DNA from: Chelonoidis abingdonii
Lineage: Eukaryota; Chordata; Testudines; Testudinidae
Direction of reading: 5' to 3'
Length of the DNA stretch: 64,000 nucleotides
Assembly: GCF_003597395.2 (NCBI RefSeq)
Contig: NC_133777.1
Location: 58,872,930 to 58,936,929, forward strand
Under the pieces are notes generated by a model that saw nothing but the letters and a program-made list of their open reading frames with translations, had not been told where the DNA came from and searched no databases. Made by a program: the position numbers and the translations under genes. How positions within the stretch are numbered: the first letter of the stretch is position 1; every line of letters starts with the position of its first letter. Shown here piece by piece: positions 37,111 through 46,214 of the stretch.

Positions 37111-37339
37111 GTACGCACTTGCCTTACTCTCTTGGGCCACATGGCGGCCTGCACGTTTGTAACGGGCTATGCAAGGCTCCGCCTAAGACCCCTCCAGTCC
37201 TGGCTCATTGCACAATACCGTCGGCCAGACATCCTTTGGACATTGTTGTCACCATTCCCCAAGACGTCTTGGGCTCCCTCCAGTGGTGGCTGGATCAGTC
37301 CGTGGTGTGTGCGGGGCTCCCATTCCATCTGCCCCAGCC

Positions 37340-37760
37340 CTCGGTGTCCTTGACAACGGATGCCTCCGCCCTGGGCTGAGGGGCTCACCTTGGGGCCCTG
37401 CGGACCCAAGGCCTGTGGTCACCTCACAAGCTAGCCCTCTACATCAACGTCCGGGAGTTGAGGGTGGTCCGCCTTGCTTGTCAGACGTTCCGTCAACACC
37501 TGCAAGGCCGTTGTGTCTCGGTATTCACCTACAACACAACGACCATGTATTATATAAACAAGAAGGGCGGCAAGAGGTCTTCTCCCCTGTGTCAGGAGAC
37601 CTTGAGTCTCTGGGACTTCTGCATAGCCCACTCCATTCACCTCATCGCGTCCTTTCTCCCGGGGGTTCGGAACACGCTGGCGGATCGTCTCAGCAGATCC
37701 TTCCTTTCCCACGAGTGGTCCCTTTGCCTGGACGTTGCTCTTTCGCTCTTCCAGAGGTGA
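37340..37760 (+). pseudogene. DIRS RNase H domain with damaged active site
   Basis: TDASALG is followed by a TGA stop at 37377-37379 where the family usually has Trp. The next frame gives ELRVVRLACQTF, then VFTYNTTTMYYINKKGG, in which the expected catalytic Asp is Tyr (TAC at 37530-37532). NTLADRLSR follows. The first and last acidic residues remain. Translation past 37379 would require read-through. Confidence 0.7.
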
Positions 37761-38145
37761 GGATGTCCCCGGATGGACCTCTTTGCATCCCGCGGGAACA
37801 GGAAATGCCAGATGTTCTGCTCCTTTCAAGGTCTCGAACTGGGTTTGGTAGCAGATGCCTTCCTTATACTGTGGACGACGCATCTGTTCTATGCCTTCCC
37901 ACCGTTTCTGCTTGTCCACAAGGTCCTTCTGAAGGTGCACAGGGACAGGGCCCGCTTGATCATGATAGCTCCAGCGTTGCCCTGGCAACATGGGTACTCC
38001 ATGTTGCTGGACCTGTCCATAGCCGACCCTGTCCCCCTGCTTCTTCACCTGGACCTGATCACCCAGGACCACAGCAAGCTCTGTCACCCAGACCTTCAGT
38101 CACTACACCTCACGGTGTGGCTCCTGAGCGGCTGACCGGTCTGAA

Positions 38146-39200
38146 ATGTGTTGCTCTACTCCAGTGCGACAGGTGCTCCTGGGAAGCAGGAAGCCTTCAA
38201 CTAGAGCGACGTATTTGGCCAAATGGAAGCGTTTCATGTGCTGGTGCGCGGAACGGAATTTCCTCCCCACCGAGGTCTCCATTTCTAATATCCTTGATTA
38301 CCTCTGGTCCCTCAAAGATGATACCGCCAGGCCCTGTTGTTTAAGAGTTCATTTGGCGGCCATCTCCACCTTCCACCCAGGGGGGGACGGCTGCTCGGTG
38401 TTTTCTCACCCAGTGGTGGCTAGGTTCCTTAAGGGTCTGGAGTGCCTCTACCCCCAGATTCGCTGCCCTGCCCCCACCTGGGACCTGAACCTGGTTCTGG
38501 GCCGACTCATGTCCCCTCCATTTGAACCAAAGGCAACTTGCTCCCTTCTCTACCTCCTCCTGGAAGACCGGTTTCCTGGTGGCCATCACCTCCGCAAGAC
38601 GGGTGTCGGAGCTCCAGGCCCTTAAGGTAGATCCCCCCTATACTGTGTTCCACAGGGACAAGGTGCAGCTGAGACCACACCCAGCCTTTCTCCCCAAAGT
38701 GGTATCGGCCTTCCACGTCAACCAGGAGATCTTTCTACCTGTCTTCTTCCCCAAACCCCATTCGTCTCGCAGGGAGCAACAGCTACACTCGTTGGACGTC
38801 CGTAGGGCGCTCGCTTTTTATATAGAGCGAACTAGGCCGTTCCGCAAAACCCCCCCAACTCTTTGTTGCGGTAGCTGAGTGTGTCAAAGGGTTGCCCGTC
38901 TCATCTCAGAGGATCTCCTCGTGGGTAACGTCCTGCATCTGGGCCTGTTATGGCTTGGCTCATGCCCCTCCGGGCCACGTGACTGCGCTCTCTACCAGGG
39001 CTCAAGCCTCATCGGCGGCTTTCCTTGCCCACGTGCCCATCCAGGAAATCTGTTGGGCAGCGACCTGGTCCTCCGTCCATACCTTCGCTTCCCACTATCC
39101 TCTGGTCCAGCAGTCCAGGGATGACGCAGCCTTCGGCTCCGCCGTGCTATACACTGCTACATCTCACTCCGACCCGACCGCCTACGTAAGGCTTGGGAAT
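38146..39200 (+). pseudogene. DIRS tyrosine recombinase
   Basis: The N-terminal core-binding part runs from GSRKPSTRATYLAKWKRF through ILDYLWSL and HLAAIS to ARFLKGLECLYP. A frameshift near 38560 leads to FLVAITSARRVSELQAL, which has the first catalytic Arg, and then PKPHSSRREQQ. A stop at 38876-38878 precedes GLPVSSQRISSW. The H-x-x-R motif reads LSTR (CTC at 38988-38990), so the His is replaced by Leu. ICWAATWSSVHTFASHY keeps the Tyr nucleophile. Confidence 0.75.
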
Positions 39201-39249
39201 CGCCTAACTGCAATGGATATGAGCAATCACTCGAAGAAGAAAAGACGGT

Positions 39250-39545
39250 CACTCACCTTTGTAACTGTTGTTCTTCAAGATGTGTTGCTCATATCCATTC
39301 CACACCCGCCCTCCTTCCCCACTGTTGGAGTAGCCAGCAAGAAGGAACTGAGGAGCGGATGGGTCGGCAGGGGTATATATCACGCACCATAGCAGCGCCA
39401 CTCCAGGGTGCGACCTGCCGGCCCACCGGAGTTGCTAGGGTAAAAATCTTCCGACGAATGTGCACGTGCGGTGAGCACACCTAACTGGAATGGATATGAG
39501 CAACACATCTCGAAGAACAACAGTTACAAAGGTGAGTAACCGTCT
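39250..39545. repeat. DIRS terminal inverted unit, intact pair of arms
   Basis: The left arm (39252-39303: ACTCACCTTTGTAACTGTTG, then ATGTGTTGCTCATATCCATTCC) is the reverse complement of the right arm (about 39486-39537: GGAATGGATATGAGCAACACATC, then CAACAGTTACAAAGGTGAGT). About 180 bp lie between them. Arms are near-perfect over about 50 bp and can form a long hairpin. Confidence 0.8.
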
Positions 39546-39836
39546 TATTTAAAACTGGCAGAGTACTATTCTTAAACCGAAAGATACAAAACAAATCACG
39601 AAATTACAGGCAAGTGTTAAAGAACTATGTAAAAAGTGAATTGACAAAGATAAAAACACAAATACATTTATATGGTGTACTAAAATGCAGCTTCTCTACT
39701 ACAATTCAAAACTTCTAAAACCACATCTAGATATATCCAAAGGAAGTCTTGCTGCAAAACATCTATAAACTAGTGTTTGTGAGTAGGCACATGATAATAG
39801 GTCTGAAGTATTCTTTCCCCACATTTCTTGCTGAAA

Positions 39837-40545
39837 ACTAGGGCTGTCAATTGCAGTTAACTTGTGATTAACTAAAAAAAAAAATAATAATCTCTATTAA
39901 ACGATAGTATCAGAGGGGTAGCCGTGTTAGTCTGGATCTGTAAAAGCAGCAAAGAATCCTGTGGCACCTTATAGACTAACTGAAGGTGCCACAGGATTCT
40001 TTGCTGCTATTAAACGATAGAATATCAATTGAAATTTATTAAATATTTTTGGATGTTTTTCTACATTTTTCAAATACATTGATTTCTATTTCAATACAGA
40101 ATACGAAGTGTACAGTGCTAACTTTGTATTTTTATTACAAATATTTGCACTGTAAGAATGATAGTATTTTTCAATTCACCTGATACAAGTACTGTAGTAC
40201 AATCTCTTTATCATGAAAGTGCAACTTACAAATGTTGATTTTTTTTTTGTTACGTAACTGCTCTCAAAAATAAAATAATGTAAACCTTCAGAGCCTACAC
40301 ATCCTCATTCCTACTTCTTGTTCAGCCAACTGCTAAGACAGACAAGTTTGTTTACATTTACAGGAGATGCTGCCTGCTTCTTATTTACAATGTCACCTGA
40401 AAGTGAGAACAGATGTTTTGCATGGCCCTTTTGTAGCCAGCGTTGCAAGGTGTTTATGTGCCAGATATGCTAAATATTCGTATGCCCCTTCATGCACTTT
40501 AATGAATGTATAGTTTTGGAAACATTTTCCCAGGGTTTACATCAT
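39837..40545. repeat. hAT-like interspersed repeat
   Basis: The block starts near CTAGGGCTGTCAATTGCAG and runs through ATTGAAATTTATTAAATATT, CAGTGCTAACTTTG and GCAACTTACAAATG to TCGTATGCCCCTTCATGC. I recognise this string as a common turtle repeat from memory, but the right end and superfamily are not fixed by sequence alone. A short hairpin element interrupts it. Confidence 0.55.
39908..40006. mobile_element. Hairpin insertion with 14-bp target duplication
   Basis: A 99-bp insertion starts near TATCAGAGGGGTAGCCGTG and continues GTTAGTCTGGATCTG. It contains a perfect 26-bp inverted repeat (left arm 39947-39972, right arm 39983-40008, the last two bases falling inside the right-hand duplication) around a 10-base loop. 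The 14-bp duplication CTATTAAACGATAG lies at 39894-39907 and 40007-40020. The sequence family resembles a tetrapod interspersed repeat, perhaps Penelope-like. A second hairpin copy sits near 54085-54200. Confidence 0.7.
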
Positions 40546-40789
40546 CTTCACATGCTTGATCAAAGGAAAGAACATAAGAGTTATACTTGAAGCAGACTGA
40601 CCACCCTTAGAAAATCACCCAATTCATTTAATTTCCTATGAGTTCCCCGGGCAATACTGTTGCTAAGGTGACTGTATCCAAATTACTACCCTACAGAATT
40701 GCAAAAGGTGATGACCTGGGTGGCCTAACTGTGTAAGGCTATGTGTCAAGGCTCATTTGATGTGAGGCTGAACAGCTTCTACTGACTTA

Positions 40790-41080
40790 GGCCAGGTCTA
40801 CACTACGTGCGAAAATCGATTTTAGATACGCAATTTCAGCTACGAGAATAGCGTAGCTGAAATCGAATATCTAAAATCGATTTACTTACCCGCCTTCACC
40901 GCGCGGGATCGATGTGCGCGGCTCGCCATTTCGATTCCGGAACTCCGTTTGTTTTGGAGTTCCAGAATCGATCTAAGCGCACTCTGGGATCGATATATCC
41001 CGTCCAGATCAGACGCGATATATTGATCCCTGAGCAATCGATTTTAACGCGCCGATACGGCGCGTAGTCTAGACGGGGTG
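40790..41080. mobile_element. PIF/Harbinger MITE with TTA target duplication
   Basis: The left end GGCCAGGTCTACACTACG pairs with CGTAGTCTAGACGGGGTG at the right. TTA flanks it at 40787-40789 and 41081-41083, as for Harbinger. Near the left end, AAATCGATTTTAGATACG...AGCTACG and CGTAGCTGAAATCGAATATCTAAAATCG form a second hairpin. It is CpG-rich and 291 bp. Confidence 0.8.
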
Positions 41081-41791
41081 TTACTCAGGGCTATATTCAT
41101 TAGGCATATGAAAGGCAGATATATGGAAAGAGAACCATATGTTTATAAAGCACCATTGCTGGGATTCAGTCTCTAGAAGGAATTCCACTTTGGATTCTCA
41201 GGATTGGAGAACCTGTTTCTAAATTAAGAATCCAAAAACATTTCTTCCCCAGAGTTTATTTTAGGATGTACTTTTTTGAGTTGGCCACACTTTCACTTTT
41301 CTTGTTCTCAAAAGCGTCAGGCTTAGAAAGCCTGTAGAGAGCATCTAAAGTATCTTCTCTTTCTCTTGTTTTTAAAACAAACTTTTTGTTCATTGCTGGT
41401 CTTTCTCTTGATAGTTTCCATCTTTTCTTTTGAGACATCCTTCAAACTACTTATTCTTCAGCAGTGAGACTGGTGCCCAGATAATTGATTTTAGGGATAA
41501 TTATTACTTTTCCGAAGATCTCATCTACTAGGAGTCTCACTCATCCACTTCACCTGTCTTGGAGGGAACCCTCCTGAGGTGTGTTGTTTTATTTTAATCT
41601 TTACACTTCTTTAGTCTTCTCTTAATTTTTCAATCCTTTCACTTTGGCTTATTTTTCTTTAGGAAGTCTGTACTGACTGCTAAATCATAAACTGAGTAAA
41701 GTGTTTCAAAAGGTGGTTAAGCTATGTAGTAACATACATTCCCCAAAAGATAAGCGACTCATTCTTTTGCCCACTGCTGTGGGTTCTTAGG

Positions 41792-41937
41792 GCATATCAA
41801 CATTGTAGAGCAGTGCACACTATGGGAGTGTGGTTTCTAAAGCGCACAAGAGTGCACCAGCACACTACACAGACCAATGCACAGCACATTTGTGTGCTTT
41901 AGAAATCACCCTTCCAATAGAGCACATCACCTCACCG
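41792..41937. mobile_element. Small MITE remnant
   Basis: TTAGGGCATATCAACATTG and CACCGTTTAGACAAAGG are weak inverted ends. Internal GTGTGGTTTCTAAAGCGCAC pairs with GTGTGCTTTAGAAATCAC. Confidence 0.4.
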
Positions 41938-41948
41938 TTTAGACAAAG

Positions 41949-42494
41949 GTCAGGTCTACACTACAAACGTAACCTGGTATAACTACGTTACTTAGTGTGA
42001 AAAATCCACACCCTTGCATGAACCAGTTATACCAACCTAACCCCCATCAACAGACTTCTCCCGTCAACATAGCTACTGTCTCTCACAGAGATGGATTAAC
42101 TATGGGCTGGTCTACACTACGGGGTAAAATCGATTTTAGATACGCAATTTCAGCTATGTGAATAACGTAGCTGAAGTCGAATATCTAAAATTGATTTACT
42201 CACCCGCCCTCACTGCGCGGGATCGATGTCTGTCTGCAGCTCGCCGTGTCAATTCCGGAACTCCGTTGGGGTTGGTGGAGTTCCGGAATCGATATAAGCG
42301 CGCTCAGGGATCGATATATTTCAGTCTAGATTAGACATATAATGATCCCCAAGCAATCGATTTAACGCGCCGATACGGCAATAGTCTAGACGTGGCCTTG
42401 ACAGCAAGAGAAAGCTCTCTTGGCAGAGTAGCATCTTCACTGAAGCGCTCAGTGGCACAGCTGTGCCGCTGCAGTGGTTAAGTATAGACCTGCC
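41949..42494. mobile_element. MITE split by a second MITE
   Basis: The left part (TCAGGTCTACACTACAAACG to about 42103) and the right part (about 42397 to TTAAGTATAGACCTGCC) are the two halves of one element, with AAAGCTCTCTTGGC in the right half. Another MITE occupies 42104-42396. Confidence 0.6.
42104..42396. mobile_element. PIF/Harbinger MITE, second copy
   Basis: It has the same family and layout as 40790-41080: GGGCTGGTCTACACTACG, the internal hairpin with AAAATCGATTTTAGATACGC, a GGAACTCCGTTGG/GGAGTTCCGGAATCG centre, and ATAGTCTAGACGTGGCC at the right. It sits inside another MITE. Confidence 0.75.
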
Positions 42495-42499
42495 CAAAC

Positions 42500-44239
42500 C
42501 CTCACAGATGTAAGGTAATCATGTGAAGGTAAATTAAACGTCATCAGAACCTTCCCCTGCTGCTCACTCCTGAATATGAAGGGATACTTTATGCACATTG
42601 ATTTCTCACCTCTCGTTGATTACCTTAAGTCTCAGAAGTGTCCCCAAGTAGACATCCTTAGAGACCAAAACCCTTTGAGCTTGGAGAGTTTTGAGTGCTT
42701 TCTAGGTAAAAATCCAGCAGTGTGAATCATACGAGATGTCTTCATGAGCAGAGTTAAGTTATCTTCCTTCTCTCCTTCCAGACTCTTGGATTCTCCATTA
42801 CTGTACTCTTCCTCTTGTCCCACAGTTTCCCAGCTGTTGAGAGGGGGGGAAGGAATTAGAGTGTTTTTCTTCTGCCTTTTTTGTTCTTAATTTCACAGAG
42901 AAATGGAGGTAAACTCTTACCACTGGGCAAACCGTCTGCAGTTGCTTTCTTATTAAATGTGTTCAGTAATCATAGGAAGATGTGCTTTGAATTTCCTATA
43001 TTCATCAAAGCATTGCTTACGAAATCTGCTCCCCAAAATTTTGGGGAGTTTCAGGCATTGATTAATGTGAGCTTCAGGGAAGCTTATGAACCATTTACAA
43101 ATGGCTGCTGTGAGGTTTTATTGCTTGTGCGCTATTGGAGTTTGATATGGCTATTTCCTGTTTGGCTCCCTGCCGTACCATGTCAATTATATTTTAAACA
43201 TATTTTTAAAAAGGACCTTGTCTAGAGTAGACGCTTGTGCTCTTTAATTCATTTTTTATTACCACCCCTTTGGTCAGGTAGTTAACAGTAAATTTCAGAT
43301 CTTTGTCAGAAAATGGTATTCTGTAGAACAGATGGTAAGGCAAGGGTAATATACAGGCAGACCAGGGGCCAAATCTGGACTGCCGACACTTTTGAGCACC
43401 ATGAAATCTTTTTATTTACTACTTCTTATTTTCTTCTTTGGAGTTTGGCCTTGACGACAAATAATTGACTTACCACTGTGTAGGGAAGCAATGAGACATG
43501 AATGTCTATTTATTCTGTGGGGTAACTGGGAGCACTTTTACGTCAGCTTAGCTAAAAACTTGTGTTTGATGGAGAGAAACCAAAAACTATATTAAATTCT
43601 GAATTAGAAAATAATTAGCTGAAAACATAAATTGCTTTTAGCATACAATAATCAAGATAGTGTTCAATGTTTTGAAATCACACTGATTAATTTAAGTTTT
43701 TTATATTCAGTTGGTGAATATTTAATGGAGAAGTTACAGAATTGTAGTATTTTATTGCAAGACATGTCTGTAGCTTCATATTCATTATCTGCATATTAAA
43801 GTGCTTTAAGCAACTCCTAATGCTGCATTATTATACTGTTTATGAGACTTACTTTTTTTATAAAGAAAAATTGTTGGCATTTCTGTTTCATCAGTTTTGT
43901 GAGTACTTCAGGAAACTGGTATATTTTGTGAAAAAGGCCTTGAGACACAATACAATCTGTCTATACTTCAAACCTACTGACAAAATTAATGGCAATATTT
44001 TTTTCCTCTTACCATAGCAAAACAAGGGTGAAAACCTGGCCCAGTTGAAAAAAAGGTCAGGATGTTGCTTCAAAGTGTGTGTTTGAAATCCATTGATGTT
44101 TTTTTCTAATGTCCAGTACTTTTCTGAGCTCTGTCATTTTCTAAATGCATGTTTAGGGATGTCCCATATGTACTTTCTACATCTGGATGTTAGACTGTCG
44201 GTTAAGTGTTCTAATGTTTTTTAAATACACTTGACATTG
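42500..44239. other. Intron sequence without recognised repeats
   Basis: No named repeat was seen. An open frame at 42881-43225 lacks any recognisable domain and is most likely chance. Confidence 0.4.
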
Positions 44240-44247
44240 TGTATGAG

Positions 44248-45895
44248 TAAGGCTGCAGTCTGTCACAGAAGTCACGATTCTGTGACTTTCCAGACCTCTG
44301 TGACTTCTGCGTGGCTAATGCTGGCTTGGGCTGCTCGAGCCAGGCAGCCCTAGGCCAGCAGCAGCAGTTTTGGTGTGTGGGAGGGGGCTCAGGGCTAGAG
44401 GCTGGGAGGTGTGGGAGTGCTTACCTCAGGGTGGAGAGCTCCCTGGCTCCCATCAGCATGGCCCTGCAATTCCTAGACTGCAGAGGGGCCGGAGGCTCCC
44501 TGCCCCCACAGCTCCCATTGGCTGTGGTTCCCAGCCAATGGGAGCTACACAGCCGGTGCTTCTGCAGGAGCAGCACGCGGCGCCCTTGGCCTGCCCCTCT
44601 GCCGCCTAGGAGCTGCAGGCACACGCAGAGCCGGATAGTCTAGCATAGACCAGCAGGGGTCCCTGGGCATGTGCCATTGCTCACTCTGTCTCCCCCAGTA
44701 CCAGCAGAGTCCAGGCCACCTCCCCCAGCAACTGTGGTGCCCCGGGGACCACCACCTCCTCCCCCCCCCCGAATACCTGCGGCCCTCCGCCCAAGTTTTA
44801 GTAGGGTGTCATGGTACAATTCCCCACTCTGAACCTTACATCCAAAAGATGGGGTACCAGCATGAATTTCTCTAAGCTCAAATACAGCTTAGTACTTGTA
44901 GCGCTGCCACCAACCAGGAATTCCAGTGCCTGGTACACTCTTGTCCCCCAAACCTTGCCGCGGAACCCAAGACCCAGATCCTCTGGATCTTAACACAAGG
45001 AAAGTAAACCCTTTCCCCACCGTTGCCTCTCCAGGCTCCCCTCCATTGTTATCCTGGAAGATTACTGTGATTCAAACTCCTTGAATCACAAAACAGAGAG
45101 GACACATTCACCTTCCTCCTCCTTCTCTTTCCTGCTCCAGACTTTCCCTGAGAGAGAAAGTAATCCTAACACAGAGAGAAAAATTAACCTTTCCCTCCCC
45201 CTTCCCTCCTTTCTCCCCACCAATTCCCTGGTGGATCCAGACCAGTCCCTTGGGTCTCACCAGAATAAAAAACAATCAGGTTCTTAAACAGAGAAAGCTT
45301 TAATTTTTACTGTTTTTCTCTCTTTAATTATCTTTGTAATTAAGATGGATTATGTACAGGGGTTCAGCTATAGACACTGGATTACCCTCCCAGCCTAAGT
45401 ATACAAGTACAAATTAAAATCCTTTCAGCAAAATACAAATTAAACTCCTTCCAGCCAAATGCACATTTGCAAATAAAGAAAACAAACATAAGTCTAGCTC
45501 GCCTTATCTACCTAGTACTCACTATTTTAAGCTATAAGAGCCTGTATCGGAGAGATTGGAGAGAACCTGTTGCACGTCTTGTCACTCTCAGAACCCAGAG
45601 AGAACAAGCACCAAAAACTAACAGCACACACACAAACTTCCCTCCCTCAAGATTTGAAAGTATCTGTCCCTGATGGTCCTCTGGTCAGGTGACATCCAGG
45701 CTTACTGAACTTGTTAACCCTTTACAGACAAAAGAAATATAAAGTACTTCTGTTCTATTAACTCCTACTATCTGTTTATGACAAGGGGTATATAGTAAAA
45801 GTCATGGACAGGTCATGAACCGTGAATTTTTGTTTATTTCCCGAGACCCGTCCATGACTTTTACTAAAAATATCTGTGACTAAAACGTAGCCTTA
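44248..45895. mobile_element. hAT-like element interrupted by a solo LTR
   Basis: The left end TAAGGCTGCAGTCTGTCACA and the right end CTGTGACTAAAACGTAGCCTTA are inverted. The flanks TGTATGAG (44240-44247) and TGTATAAG (45896-45903) are an 8-bp target duplication with one mismatch. Without the LTR it is about 670 bp with a GC-rich core containing CCCATTGGCTG and CAGCCAATGGG. It is non-coding and the same family as 26727-27311. Confidence 0.8.
44807..45783 (-). repeat. Solo ERV LTR with 4-bp target duplication
   Basis: The element runs TGTCATGGTACA...CTGTTTATGACA (977 bp) and is flanked by AGGG (44803-44806 and 45784-45787). The surrounding element is continuous across the duplication. No gag, pol or env sequence is present, so this is a solo LTR left by recombination. 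On minus it begins TGTCATAAACAG, which I take as the sense direction; the T-rich and A-rich parts fit that. Confidence 0.8.
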
Positions 45896-45903
45896 TGTAT
45901 AAG

Positions 45904-46182
45904 AGAGGTTCTCCTCTTCAGACTTTATAATCTAGATAGATAATATCCAGCATGGAAGCAAACTGTAAAAGTTTACAGAGCCTGATGGTGGTGACTTTGT
46001 TTTGTTTTTTTGCTGCTTTGCTAGCTTTTTCAAATGATTCGCACCCTTATCGTCTCTGCAGTTGTTCCAGCTTAACTGCTCCACTTTTGTTAACTCGAAG
46101 TGCTGTCTCTGCTATGCTAGCTCCATAGAAAGAAATAGCTCCCTTTCATAGAGAAAAGTTACTGGGTACCCGCTGACCTCAA

Positions 46183-46214
<32 letters not shown>

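Larger units (their letters stand above)
36290..39545 (+). mobile_element. DIRS retrotransposon, 5' truncated, best-preserved copy
   Basis: DIRS elements move with a reverse transcriptase and a tyrosine recombinase in place of an integrase. Order seen: RT (36322-37085), RNase H (37340-37760), spacer ORF (37773-38135), recombinase (38146-39190) and the terminal inverted unit (39250-39545). Gag is absent, so the copy is 5' truncated. Frameshifts lie near 36575, 37090, 38560 and 38880, with stops in RNase H. It ends GGTGAGTAACCGTCTT, like the copy ending at 32332. It is younger than the copy at 27565 because long frames survive. Confidence 0.8.

Noticed and set aside
42881..43225. 114-codon open frame as a host gene
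   Set aside because: No recognised domain, no splice context and no conservation evidence. A chance frame is likelier.
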